A DNA stretch of 64,000 nt from Natronoglycomyces albus (lineage in GTDB: Bacteria; Actinomycetota; Actinomycetes; Mycobacteriales; Micromonosporaceae), in the NCBI RefSeq assembly GCF_016925535.1, contig NZ_CP070496.1, positions 2,046,001 through 2,110,000 on the forward strand, read 5' to 3'. The notes below the pieces were generated by a model. It saw nothing but the letters and a program-made list of their open reading frames with translations. It ran no database searches and was not told where the DNA came from. Made by a program: the position numbers and the translations under genes. Below, one piece after another: positions 55,103-63,273 of this stretch (positions are counted from its first letter, which is position 1; each line of letters opens with the position of its first letter).

Positions 55103-56331
55103 GAGTCTTTGCCCTCATTCGTCGGTTGCGTCGGGTTGCGGTGAGTGTGGATTTCGAGCGGAAGCCGCGCCTCGAGGCGCCAACCGTCGCGGGTCGGCCC
55201 GGCGGTGAGCCTACCGGCGAGAGCTTCGGTGCGCTCGTTTAGGGAAGGGAGTCCCACTCCGCCACGGGGTCGGACATTGGCGCAAGCGAGTCCTCCCGCG
55301 TTGTTCTCGACGACGACCACCACCTCATTGAAGTCGTTGGTGACGGCTACTGATATGTCAGTGGCGGTTGGGGCGTGCCGCCGTACGTTGGTGAGGGCTT
55401 CCACAATCAGTCGATATACGGTGCTTCCGATCTCGCGCGGTACCTCGTGGGCTTCTACTTCAATCACGCTAGTGACCTGGGCGGTGACCGAGGTTGCGAA
55501 GCGCTCCATCAAGTCTGGAAGTTCGGCCAGGCCCGGCAAGCTCACGGGGATTGCTGGCGCGTTGTCCTCGCAGCGTTGTGTGGCACGTAGCAGAGACACT
55601 GTGCGGTCCATGGAGGTCATTGCCGCGATCCCGGCCGTCTCGATCCGAGCTAGCGACTCCTTGAGCACCGCGTCTCTCGTGCCCCCTGCCGCCGAGTCGA
55701 TGACCACTTGTGCGGCCTGGGCCTGGGCAATCATTCCACTGATGTCGTGGGCCACATAGTCGTGTAGATCGTGGGCGAGGCGAAGTCGCTCATCGTGCTG
55801 GGCGTCGGCGATTGCCCGCTGGCGACGGTTCTCCACGTAACGCAGGTAGACCCCGGCGATTGCCGCGCCGATGGGCCCCAAGGCCCAAAAGGCCGCGGCA
55901 TAGAACAACTCCTGGCCACTGAGAGGTTCAAAGTGCTCTCCAGGCGCGACACGGTAGATGCTCGTGGCAACTGCCAAAGCTGCGAGGACTCCGGCGATGA
56001 TGGCGCTGGCCGGCGGAGAGAAGCGACCCAAGAGGCCCACCAGTACGCACAGCAAGAGTGACTCGACCATCCCACTGGGAGGAACCGCTAGCGTCTCGAA
56101 ACGAATTTCCAACATCGTGACTAGTAGCGATACGGCTCCGCTGATGCCTGTGAGGGCGGGCAACCACGACCGCGAGCGCGGCCACCACAGCAACGTGATG
56201 GCGACAGCGCTGCTGACGGTCGCGAGCGGAATCGACCAAGGATTCCCGAGTGCGGCGATACTCAACGCGCTCACGACGAACGTTCCCGCCAATAGGCGGG
56301 CTCGCTGATAGGGAAGGGCGGAGTCGCTCAC
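55099..56331 (-). CDS. DesK/NarX-type sensor histidine kinase
   Basis: 410 residues. About five membrane helices fill the first 165 residues with little extracytoplasmic sequence. The HisKA_3 dimerisation domain carries the phospho-acceptor in RLRLAHDLHDYVAHDISGMIAQAQAAQ. The HATPase_c domain follows, with EALTNVRRHAPTATDISVAV (N box) and RGGVGLPSLNERTEALAG (G box). Signal unknown; membrane-state or envelope stress is likely for this topology. Confidence 0.93.
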   Translation of the reverse strand: MSDSALPYQRARLLAGTFVVSALSIAALGNPWSIPLATVSSAVAITLLWWPRSRSWLPALTGISGAVSLLVTMLEIRFETLAVPPSGMVESLLLCVLVGLLGRFSPPASAIIAGVLAALAVATSIYRVAPGEHFEPLSGQELFYAAAFWALGPIGAAIAGVYLRYVENRRQRAIADAQHDERLRLAHDLHDYVAHDISGMIAQAQAAQVVIDSAAGGTRDAVLKESLARIETAGIAAMTSMDRTVSLLRATQRCEDNAPAIPVSLPGLAELPDLMERFATSVTAQVTSVIEVEAHEVPREIGSTVYRLIVEALTNVRRHAPTATDISVAVTNDFNEVVVVVENNAGGLACANVRPRGGVGLPSLNERTEALAGRLTAGPTRDGWRLEARLPLEIHTHRNPTQPTNEGKDS

Positions 56332-56369
56332 AGGTTTAAGTCTAGGGAGTGCGGAGCTGTCTCACCTGT

Positions 56370-56422
56370 GCCGATCGGCATATTGAGGCCTTTCTGGGTC
56401 CGGTTTTGAGGCCGATCGGCAT
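56370..56422. promoter_or_regulatory. two copies of palindrome GCCGATCGGC(AT), 41 bp apart
   Basis: GCCGATCGGCAT occurs at 56370-56381 and 56411-56422. Each core is a perfect 10-bp palindrome and the copies are 41 bp apart, close to four helical turns. They lie between the divergent kinase gene and the membrane protein gene, so they could be operators for one or both. Confidence 0.5.
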
Positions 56423-56493
56423 CTGGGCCCGGGGTTGGGCTGGAACGAGCATGGAGTGGTCAGCGAAAAAGCCACCTCGGTAGGGACTGCATC

Positions 56494-58140
56494 ATGCGAC
56501 CAAAGATCACCTTGTCGGCATCTGTCAACGATTCGAGCGAGGTCCAGCCCGGCCCACATAGTCCTGGGTGGCTTCGGCGCGGGCTGCGGGCTTGGCCTGA
56601 TTGGTCGGGCTACGCGGCGGCTGCCTGGTCAGGATTCTACGGCCTGCTGGGAGGACTGTGGACTATGGGAATGCCCGGGTTTCCGTTCGGCGAGGCAGAG
56701 CCGGAGGAGGTCCGCAGCCACACGTTGTTTGGCGCGGAGACGGCCGGGAGCATGGGGCCGTGGATCGCTGCGCTGGGTGTGGCCGGTGCGGTTGTCGCGC
56801 TTTTGATGGCACGCGGCACCGCGCCGAAAACCATTGGGGTGGGGTTGAGTTTGTGGGCCATCACCTGGGCGGTTTCTCTTGTTGTTGTCATTCCTGACCA
56901 CCGGCCCCTTATGGCTCTGGCATACACGCCGTTGGGCCTCGTGGGCACACCTTTGGGGTGGCCAAGCGATTCATATGCGGAGTTTTTCTCCCTGGTTTAC
57001 CCCTGGACCACTCTCAATCTCTTTGTCCTCATGTTTGGGGGCTTGTTGTGGTCGCTGACCGCCATCGCGTTTCTTCGCCGATCATCAGGCCGATGTGTCC
57101 ACTGCGGACGGCAACCGGGAGTGGAGGAGGACTGGACCTCTCCGAAATCGGCCGCCAGGTGGGGCCGTTGGGCCGTCTACGTTTCGCTAGTTGGCCCTCT
57201 GCTGTATGTGGTCACACGATTGGCGTGGACGCTCGGCTCGCCGGTCGGGATTTCCAGCGAGTTTCTCGATCAGATGCACCAGGACGGTTCGGTGTGGGCA
57301 GGTCTGTATCTAGGCTTGTTTGGGCTGCTGGGGGCACTCTTGACGTTGGGCCTCGTGCAGCGATGGGGTGTCGTATGGCCGCGCTGGGTGCTAGGGCTGG
57401 CCGGAAAGCGAGTGCCGCGGGCCTTTCCGATCACGTTTGCCTCCATCGTCGCCCTGTGCATCGGCTCGGCTGCCTCGACGCTACTGGTAGTGGCGGACTG
57501 GTCAGATACTGACCATCTGTTGGCCAATCCGGGTTTGCTGTGGCCACTGTGGGCTCTGGGCTTGGGGGCCGCGACGCTTGCCTACCACTACCGGACACGG
57601 GACGCCTGCTCATACGACATCACCGACCTTCGAGGCTTACTCACCCACAGGGTGCTTCCTACCTTGTCCCCGGCTCGTTGCCCCGATGTACGCACCTCCG
57701 ATCGCCCCCTGAAACCTCACTCGGACAAAACCTCGCTGAGGAGGCGGCGTAGCCAGCGCGGCGAGAGGGGTTTGTTCGGAGCACGAGACAGCCCATCTCC
57801 AATACGCCTGCCATCACGAGGCACGGAGTCTGTGAAACCGCACAGAGTTGACGTCCGTGTTTGGATCGCCTCCACGTTGCAAAGACAATCGCCAAGCATA
57901 TTGGAGATGGGCCGCCCTGCCCTAACATCACCGCAGGCAGGCTTTTGTGGGTCAGAATTCCGGATGTTTACTGGTGAACTCAACCAAATTCGCGTGGAAG
58001 TCAGTCAGGCCATCACCGGCGGAGCCAAACACGTACCACATGATCCACCAACCGCCCTTGGGCGTGAGATACGCGCGTCCCAGCGGACTGCCGGTACGGG
58101 TATCACTGCGATAGATGTCGAGCGAATCGCCATGGTTTGA
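56494..58140 (+). CDS. polytopic membrane protein with doubtful C-terminal extension
   Basis: Residues 1-372 look genuine: about eight membrane helices (AAAAWSGFYGLLGGLWTMG, WIAALGVAGAVVALLMA, IGVGLSLWAITWAVSLVVVI, TLNLFVLMFGGLLWSLTAIAFL, AVYVSLVGPLLYVVTRLAWTL, LYLGLFGLLGALLTLGL, FASIVALCIGSAASTLLVV, LWPLWALGLGAATLAYHY) and a CVHCGRQ pair between helices. AGGGA precedes the ATG. From about 57610 the translation becomes basic and featureless, crosses a structured inverted-repeat element and runs antisense into the gene at 57952-58215. The real end is probably near 57610, with the proper stop lost by frameshift or divergence. Family not recognised. Confidence 0.7.
   Translation: MRPKITLSASVNDSSEVQPGPHSPGWLRRGLRAWPDWSGYAAAAWSGFYGLLGGLWTMGMPGFPFGEAEPEEVRSHTLFGAETAGSMGPWIAALGVAGAVVALLMARGTAPKTIGVGLSLWAITWAVSLVVVIPDHRPLMALAYTPLGLVGTPLGWPSDSYAEFFSLVYPWTTLNLFVLMFGGLLWSLTAIAFLRRSSGRCVHCGRQPGVEEDWTSPKSAARWGRWAVYVSLVGPLLYVVTRLAWTLGSPVGISSEFLDQMHQDGSVWAGLYLGLFGLLGALLTLGLVQRWGVVWPRWVLGLAGKRVPRAFPITFASIVALCIGSAASTLLVVADWSDTDHLLANPGLLWPLWALGLGAATLAYHYRTRDACSYDITDLRGLLTHRVLPTLSPARCPDVRTSDRPLKPHSDKTSLRRRRSQRGERGLFGARDSPSPIRLPSRGTESVKPHRVDVRVWIASTLQRQSPSILEMGRPALTSPQAGFCGSEFRMFTGELNQIRVEVSQAITGGAKHVPHDPPTALGREIRASQRTAGTGITAIDVERIAMV
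57791..57912. repeat. structured element closed by a 14-bp inverted repeat
   Basis: GCCCATCTCCAATA (57791-57804) is exactly complementary to 57899-57912. Inside, CACGGA-GTC-TGTG (57822-57834) pairs with CACA, GAC and TCCGTG in 57841-57859 (with a few bulged bases), and TTGG (57861) with CCAA (57892). The whole could fold as a three-way junction of about 120 bases. It lies between the conserved part of the membrane gene and the convergent genes at 57952-58614. It could be a terminator, a small mobile palindromic element or a structured RNA. Confidence 0.5.
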
Positions 58141-58215
58141 GCCATAAAGGTGGTACATGTGCGCCTGGTTGGGAAACGAGCCATAGTGTTTGCCAGGTTC
58201 AATGCTGGCCGACAT
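57952..58215 (-). CDS. small hypothetical protein
   Basis: 87 residues from ATG 58215, directly after the TAA of the upstream gene and with GGGGG eight bases before, so coupled translation is likely. Composition is protein-like (PNQAHMYHLYGSNHGDSLDIYRSDTRTGSPLGRAYLTPKGGWWIMWYVFGSAGDGLTDFHANLVEFTSKHPEF), rich in aromatic residues, with no membrane helix. No family recognised. Its 3' end overlaps the doubtful extension of the opposite-strand membrane gene. Confidence 0.6.
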   Translation of the reverse strand: MSASIEPGKHYGSFPNQAHMYHLYGSNHGDSLDIYRSDTRTGSPLGRAYLTPKGGWWIMWYVFGSAGDGLTDFHANLVEFTSKHPEF

Positions 58216-58614
58216 TTAGCCCACCCCCTTCAGGGCAGAGTCAAAGTTCGCCTCAGCTGCTGCCAGAAGCGCGTCCTGCCATTCGCGACTGCGGCCGCTG
58301 AACGGGGTTTCCCAATCAGTATCGGTTATGAACCCGCGCGACACCAAAATCGTGGCCACCGGGATCACCATGCACTGTCCCTGGAGATTCAGTGCCAATG
58401 CCGATCCACGTGCCGCATGTGGAGACACCATGTACGTGTCGGATTTGAAGACGAATTCCACCACTGAGTCAGAGGTCGGCTTGAAGTCTCTCATCAGCAC
58501 CACCGGTTTCCCACCACCGAAAAGTGCTCGTCCCCAGCTGTTCGCATCCCTCTGTATCGGAAATCCGACAGTTCTGTCTGCCGTGGCATTGCGAGTAGCT
58601 CCTCGTAATGTCAA
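58216..58614 (-). CDS. small hypothetical protein, first gene of a two-gene operon
   Basis: Open to a TTG at 58614 (132 residues); the true start may be internal. The central part reads like a folded protein: RDANSWGRALFGGGKPVVLMRDFKPTSDSVVEFVFKSDTYMVSPHAARGSALALNLQGQCMVIPVATILVSRGFITDTDWETPFSGRSREWQDALLAAAEANFDSALKG. GAGGAGC at 58605-58599 is better placed for an out-of-frame ATG near 58590, so a frameshift near the 5' end is possible. No family recognised. Adjacent to the small gene at 57952-58215. Confidence 0.55.
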   Translation of the reverse strand: MTLRGATRNATADRTVGFPIQRDANSWGRALFGGGKPVVLMRDFKPTSDSVVEFVFKSDTYMVSPHAARGSALALNLQGQCMVIPVATILVSRGFITDTDWETPFSGRSREWQDALLAAAEANFDSALKGVG

Positions 58615-58850
58615 GACGACCCGTCAATAGTTGACCGTTTTCCCTGGCAGGTCGCCATTGTGATACCCAGGACCACCCCGGCTTCGCATCGTGAATCCCG
58701 TTGGTCCCAAACGAGATTGCTTCCACCGCAGCGTCTCTGAGGGTGAAGATTGCCCCACCAATTATGAGAATAGAAGAGCATTTGTCCTGGTAGCAAGCAT
58801 AATCTGCGGCCGAGTTCTCTCACCACATTGCTTGGACACACGCAACCGTT
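58615..58850. other. intergenic region between divergent small operon and XRE gene
   Basis: No gene recognised. Several short open frames exist on the minus strand, but none resembles a known protein. TTGACA at 58614-58609 on the minus strand resembles a -35 box, but no matching -10 was seen. Together with the operator below, about 314 bases here lack a gene. Confidence 0.35.
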
Positions 58851-58896
58851 GCACAAATTTTGTGCGGGTGACATTGTGAAATGCTCCTGCTACGGT
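58851..58896 (+). promoter_or_regulatory. operator palindrome and promoter of the XRE/DUF397 pair
   Basis: GCACAAA-T-TTTGTGC (58851-58865) is a perfect 7+1+7 palindrome. It abuts GTGACA (58868-58873), which is 17 bases from TACGGT (58891-58896), a plausible -35/-10 pair. The downstream gene encodes an XRE repressor-like protein, so autoregulation through the palindrome is likely. Confidence 0.55.
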
Positions 58897-58928
58897 GTGA
58901 AGATTGTTACGAGGCTTACGGAGTGCCA

Positions 58929-59741
58929 ATGGCAATGTCAAAGTTGGCGGCTTGGTTTGTAGCGACTGAGATCCGCACACTTCGCAATGAGGCGGGCCTT
59001 TCCCAAGAACGGGCAGGCGCACTCATGATGCGACACCGCAACACGATTGCGGCTTGGGAGGCAGGAACCAGCCTCCCGGCACTGGACTCGATCAGGGGCA
59101 TTTGTCATCACCTTGGTGCCACCGCTGAACGCACGGAATACCTGGAAGCCGTGATCCGACAGCATCGCACCACAGGGTTGGTGGACGACCTCGTTGACAT
59201 CCACGATATCTACTGTCTCGCTCACGCCGAACGCTTCTACGGCGAAGTCAGCAAATGGGAGCCGCAATTCATACCCGGTGTCCTCCAAACTGAGGAGTAC
59301 CACTTCAGTCCGCTTACACGCGACTACCGGGTCGATGAGAACATCCTGTCGCGGACCTGGCAGGTTAAGAGCAGTAGGCAAAAGGAGTATCGGGACCGCG
59401 AGCCGGTCCCGACCACCAGGGTAATCCTAGGCGGGGACTCCATCCGGTTTCTCGACCACATCGAGAACCGGCGCAAGCAAGTTGACTATCTGTTGGAGAG
59501 CGCTGAGCTCCCGGGCTGGGAAATCCGGGTCATTCAGCAACCTCACCCAGGTATGCGAGGTGGGTTCGATGTCCTGAAACCAGCGGGCTTCAAGCACGCT
59601 GGGCCCGCGTTCAGTTACGTGGAGACTCTGGACACGAGCTTGTATATCGAGGAGCAACACAGGGTCCAGGCTTATGATCAAGCCTACAAAGGAATGTGGG
59701 ACCGCGCAATTCCGATCAAGGAGTATATAGATGGCACGTAA
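58929..59741 (+). CDS. XRE-family regulator with DUF5753 (Scr1 type)
   Basis: 270 residues from ATG 58929, with GGAG five bases upstream. The helix-turn-helix is ATEIRTLRNEAGLSQERAGALMMRHRNTIAAWEAGTSLPALDSIRGICHHLGA. The rest is the DUF5753 domain: ERFYGEVSKWEPQFIPGVLQTEEYHFSPLTRDYRVDENILSRTWQVKSSRQKEYRDREPVPTTRVILGGDSIRF, EIRVIQQPHPGMRGGFDVLK, FSYVETLDTSLYIEEQHRVQAYDQAYKGMWDRAI. Such genes are abundant in actinobacteria, almost always with a DUF397 gene, and have been compared with toxin-antitoxin pairs. The typical partner follows with an 11-base overlap. Confidence 0.94.
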   Translation: MAMSKLAAWFVATEIRTLRNEAGLSQERAGALMMRHRNTIAAWEAGTSLPALDSIRGICHHLGATAERTEYLEAVIRQHRTTGLVDDLVDIHDIYCLAHAERFYGEVSKWEPQFIPGVLQTEEYHFSPLTRDYRVDENILSRTWQVKSSRQKEYRDREPVPTTRVILGGDSIRFLDHIENRRKQVDYLLESAELPGWEIRVIQQPHPGMRGGFDVLKPAGFKHAGPAFSYVETLDTSLYIEEQHRVQAYDQAYKGMWDRAIPIKEYIDGT

Positions 59742-59904
59742 TGTTTGGCGCAAGAGCTCGCGCAGTGGCAGTACCGGCAACTGCGTCGAGACGAAAGCCA
59801 GTGGTGGGGCGTTTTGCGTCCGTGACTCGAAACTCGGAGACAACTCCCCCGTGTTCGGCATGACCCGCGAGGATTTCTCCGGGTTCCTGCGGTCCACGAA
59901 GTAA
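59731..59904 (+). CDS. DUF397 protein (Scr1-type small partner)
   Basis: 57 residues beginning MARNVWRKSSRSGSTGNCVETKA and ending EDFSGFLRSTK. The motif W-x-K-S-S-x-S-x-x-x-G-x-C-V-E and the V-R-D-S-K pattern define DUF397. It overlaps the XRE gene by 11 bases, the standard arrangement. The small protein is thought to bind the DUF5753 domain of its partner and relieve or confer regulation. Confidence 0.93.
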   Translation: MARNVWRKSSRSGSTGNCVETKASGGAFCVRDSKLGDNSPVFGMTREDFSGFLRSTK

Positions 59905-60120
59905 CTACATATCCAAGAGCGTCGCGTCAGGTGGGCTGATCAGCGGCGATAGATCATTTTTCGACACGAAGCTGGGAAGCGGACGAACCAAAGCTGGGAA
60001 CTAAGGTTCGCGATTCTACGTCGGAGAGTGAACGATCCGAGACTCTCGACTCCGAGGGAATCACCAACTCGGACTGTCAGCGCGCACGCGGGCTCTTGAG
60101 ACACAACTCCACACAGCATC

Positions 60121-60147
60121 GGGCGGCTCCACTACACGGAGCCGCCC
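60121..60147. terminator. terminator hairpin between DUF397 gene and pirin gene
   Basis: 10-bp stem (GGGCGGCTCC, 60121-60130, with 60138-60147) and a 7-base loop, between convergent genes. Confidence 0.75.
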
Positions 60148-60188
60148 CATCGTTGTTCGGGCCACAAACTCGATGATATGACGTTGGC

Positions 60189-61202
60189 TTACGTCCGACG
60201 ACCGTGTCGGTTGCGAGCCTTCAGGGTTCCTCCCGGTAGCGGTGGGGCTGGCAACCGCTTAGTGGTGCCTTGGTAGCCCTCAACCTGACCAAACCGGTCG
60301 CTTTCGTTTTGCCACTCAGTGCGGAATCGCTCAATCTCCTCGTGGCTGCGTCCCACGAAGTTCCACCACATCACAATCTCCTCGGCAAATGGCTCGCCGC
60401 CCAGGAGCACAATCCTTGCCGGGCTCGATTTCAGCGTCCTCAACCGCAGAGTCTTTGCGCCCGCGTCACGGCAGCCAAGATCAGCGGGACCCAGCCGCAC
60501 TCCCTCCATTGCCACCTCACCGGTATCTACGAGCACCCCATGTTCGAAGTCCGAGCGGACCTCAAGCACGAGAGTTGCGTCAGCGCCCATAGTGATCTCG
60601 ACTCCCAATAGCGGGGAATATGTTGGCACCGGGGAGGTCTCGCCCGCGAGCGAGCCGATAAATACCCGGGCGTGAGCCTCCCCGCCGACGATTCGGCAGC
60701 CCGAGCGATCTGACAGGGCGATGCGTTCGGGGGCGTGATGCGTAAATTGGCGCGGGGCATCGGCGTCGGCCTCAGGCAAGGCCACCCACAGTTGCAGGCC
60801 GTGCAGAATCGCTGTCGAGGGCGTAGACACCTCCGAATGGGCGATGCCTCGTCCACCAGTCATGAGATTAACCTCGCCGGGGCGCACAAAGCCGTGTTCA
60901 CCACCAGAGTCGCGGTGTTCGATTTCCCCTTCGAAAAGCCATGAGACGGTTTGAAGACCCGTGTGCGGGTGTGGAGGCACGTCCATGCCGTTGGCCTCAC
61001 GGATGTCAGCGGGGCCATAGTGGTCGACAAAACACCAGGCTCCTATAAACGAACGCTCGCGATGAGGCAACGTTCGACGTACCAGCATCGACCTCGGACC
61101 GCCTAGAGGGACTTCGCGCCCAGAGAGCACTTGGATTGACGTTTCGGAGCCGGTTCCGCTGTGACAGTGGATTTCGTCTGGGCGGGCCTCGACGTTACTC
61201 AT
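60189..61202 (-). CDS. pirin family protein
   Basis: 337 residues from ATG 61202, preceded by a strong GGAGGA. The bicupin pirin fold shows SFIGAWCFVDHYGPADI, MDVPPHPHTGLQTVSWLFEGEIEHRDSGGEHGFVRPGEVNLMTGGRGIAHSE with the metal-binding His, His, His and Glu. The C-terminal cupin has IVLLGGEPFAEEIVMWWNFVGRSHEEIERFRTEWQNE. Some pirins are quercetin dioxygenases and others redox-sensing transcription cofactors; this one cannot be assigned. Confidence 0.94.
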   Translation of the reverse strand: MSNVEARPDEIHCHSGTGSETSIQVLSGREVPLGGPRSMLVRRTLPHRERSFIGAWCFVDHYGPADIREANGMDVPPHPHTGLQTVSWLFEGEIEHRDSGGEHGFVRPGEVNLMTGGRGIAHSEVSTPSTAILHGLQLWVALPEADADAPRQFTHHAPERIALSDRSGCRIVGGEAHARVFIGSLAGETSPVPTYSPLLGVEITMGADATLVLEVRSDFEHGVLVDTGEVAMEGVRLGPADLGCRDAGAKTLRLRTLKSSPARIVLLGGEPFAEEIVMWWNFVGRSHEEIERFRTEWQNESDRFGQVEGYQGTTKRLPAPPLPGGTLKARNRHGRRT

Positions 61203-61255
61203 AGTGATTCCTCCTTGCGGCCATCGTGCCACGCGGACATGAGCGCCGAGGACGA

Positions 61256-61709
61256 TTATCGCAGTACCAACGGTGAATAATAGGCACCACCGACATCGCC
61301 AGCCTGTTCGAGAATCCAAAGCCGACGCTGAGCAAGTGACAACGGGCCGCTATCGCCAATCTCTGTAGCGACCACTAGTTCGGACGGTTCCTCCCTCGGG
61401 CCACGCATGAGCTCAGCCATCCCTGCCACCGTAAGGGGCTCGAACACTGTGGCCAAGTCGAGTTGGAAATCGAACTCTTGCCTGATTTTGGATACCACCC
61501 GCAAAGCGAGCATCGATGATGCCACCTATGGAGAAGAAATCGTCGTTGGAGGCCGAAATCCTTGTGGCCCAAGATCTCCGCCCACATTTCAGTATGGTGT
61601 TTTCGACCGAGTCACCCACTCTCGTGGCGCTGCACGTCTCCGAAGCGGGTTCCAACTCTGGAGATGGGGGAACCCTTGGCGTTGGCGACGAGAAAGTCCT
61701 CTTGGCCAC
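61256..61709 (-). pseudogene. non-ribosomal peptide synthetase fragment (carrier protein and start of condensation domain)
   Basis: Pieces in three minus-strand frames join into one NRPS segment. In order: VGDSVENTILK, then MWAEILGHKDFG, then SNDDFFSIGG, then SMLALRVVSKIRQEFDFQLDLATVFEPLTVAGMAELMRG and finally PLSLAQRRLWILEQAG. This matches a peptidyl carrier protein (the GGHS phosphopantetheine site falls at the frame break GG/SMLAL) followed by the opening of a condensation domain. At least three frameshifts and early truncation at 61258 show it is a relic. No other NRPS gene is in the window. Confidence 0.75.
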
Positions 61710-61718
61710 TGTAACCAG

Positions 61719-62068
61719 CTAGCATGATGACGCATAGCGCGCAATCGGTCTTAACCGCGGTGGCGCCATTGTTTTACCTAGGGCGTGGATGGCTGAAAAC
61801 GAGGGACTGCAGGGTCTATAGAAAACGATGTGACTGGCTTCTCTTTGAAATGCACGATAGGCATGGGCCGAACATGACAACTGATGTGCGGCGGGAAAGA
61901 TACTTCCTCGCCTTAACGCCACCTCATCTAGATCCAGGCTCGAACATCCGCCTGGGCCGGGCCCGCCCCAGTAGCGCCTCACCTCGGTATGGGCGACGCA
62001 AGAACATGGCCCCTCACCCAACACACTGTTAGCGTGGCTCTTAAGTCGGCGACCAGCGGAGGATGACC
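61719..62068. other. intergenic region, no gene recognised
   Basis: These 350 bases follow the NRPS relic. Open frames on both strands have no recognisable similarity. The 3' end has GCGGAGG, the ribosome-binding site for the DUF1772-like gene. Confidence 0.4.
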
Positions 62069-62551
62069 ATGATCGAGTTTCTACAAAGTGCCTCGCTTTT
62101 GACCGCAATGCTCACCAGCGGACTACTCGCCGGACTGTTCTACGCCTATTCAATCTCCGTGATGCCTGGATTGGGTAGGGCCGACGACACATCATTCATC
62201 GTTAGCTTCCAAGGTATTAACGAAGCCATCATCAACGGTTGGTTCATGGCCAGCTTTATCGGCGGCCCGCTGCTGACGATCGTCGCCATTGGGTCGCATA
62301 TTCCCGGCGAGCATCGCGACCTCCTCCCCTGGCTGGTCGCGGCCGCCGCAGCACATGTGTCCACGTTCGTCATCACAGGGCGGGTCAATGTGCCGCTCAA
62401 CAACGCGCTGGCGGCGGCTGGTGAGGATTCCACGCCACACTCACAGGCACGGGAGCGATTTGAAACGCGCTGGAATCGATGGAACAACGTTCGCACTCTC
62501 ACTAGCCTCGCAGCCTTCTTCTGCCTCGCGGTTGCCCTCTTCGTTCGCTGA
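62069..62551 (+). CDS. DUF1772 / anthrone oxygenase-like membrane protein
   Basis: 160 residues from ATG 62069, six bases after GCGGAGG (an ATG at 62063 lies too close). Four membrane helices: ASLLTAMLTSGLLAGLFYAYSISVMPGL, WFMASFIGGPLLTIVAIG, LLPWLVAAAAAHVSTFVIT, VRTLTSLAAFFCLAVALFVR. The loop ITGRVNVPLNNALAAAGEDSTPHSQARERFETRWNRWNNVRT with N-x-P-x-N and W-x-x-W-N matches DUF1772 (anthrone oxygenase family). Small integral oxygenases of this type lack known cofactors; the function here is unknown. Confidence 0.85.
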   Translation: MIEFLQSASLLTAMLTSGLLAGLFYAYSISVMPGLGRADDTSFIVSFQGINEAIINGWFMASFIGGPLLTIVAIGSHIPGEHRDLLPWLVAAAAAHVSTFVITGRVNVPLNNALAAAGEDSTPHSQARERFETRWNRWNNVRTLTSLAAFFCLAVALFVR

Positions 62552-62768
62552 CAATCATCGACAGCGCCCGCCACCTCGACACGATGGGCGGAGGCTTGGC
62601 ATCGGCTCCTGTAGACACATCTTTCGCGTATCTGTTCCACGCGGCCCAGCAAAGTGGGCGCACGCAATCTCGCCTCGGCAAAGTTTAGGCTGGTTGACCG
62701 ACAGATGCGAACACTGGCAAGACCTCTTGCTTGAGCCTCACAGGAGTCTAATGTGACTCTCATCTTCC

Positions 62769-63090
62769 GTGCCCGTCTCCTCGCGGCCCCTGTTAGCCCT
62801 TTCCATAAGCTTCCAGGCAGTTGGGCCAACACTCAACGCCGTCAACATCTTCGCCAGACCTGATGTCTTCGATCGCCCTGCTGATCGCCGCACCTTTACC
62901 AGTCCGCTATGCGACCCCATCGCTGACGATCGCGTTCATTTGGGGTACTGGCGTCATCATCGTGGCAGCGATCGAACGCATCCATACGCCGGGGGCCAGC
63001 TCCTTCCTCGGGAACCTGGCCATCGCCGCCGCCTATTTCCTGGTAGCGGTCTCGCTGTTGCGATCACGTACGAAAATGAGGCGCGTTCGC
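62769..63090 (+). pseudogene. possible degraded membrane protein
   Basis: One frame encodes SSRPLLALSISFQAVGPTLNAVNIFARPD from a GTG at 62769; another encodes MSSIALLIAAPLPVRYATPSLTIAFIWGTGVIIVAAIERIHTPG... AAYFLVAVSLLRSRTK from 62863. Both are hydrophobic and look like successive helices of one membrane protein with a frameshift near 62850. No ribosome-binding site or family match supports either alone. Confidence 0.35.
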
Positions 63091-63169
63091 CCGCGACCAC
63101 ATGATAACGTTTCACGACTGTTCGAAGGTCATTCTCTGACCGCTCAATACAGAAGGGAGAACTATCGCA

Positions 63170-63273
63170 TGTCTAGTCTTGCCAATCTCGCAACCGTGCG
63201 GGATCTACTCAGGAGATTCAATGATTCATCTTTCCGTTGCCAACCTCGAACGCTTCGCACGATTGGGGAATAA
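63170..63273 (+). other. short upstream ORF overlapping the GNAT gene
   Basis: ATG 63170 has a good AGGGAG about nine bases upstream and gives 34 codons (MSSLANLATVRDLLRR...), ending at a TAA 53 bases inside the GNAT gene. The end of its frame also closes the membrane-like frame from 62863. It could be a leader peptide or chance. Confidence 0.25.

Noticed and set aside
62146-62832. 228-codon minus-strand frame opposite the DUF1772 gene
   Set aside because: It is antisense to a well-supported membrane protein and has a basic, low-information composition.
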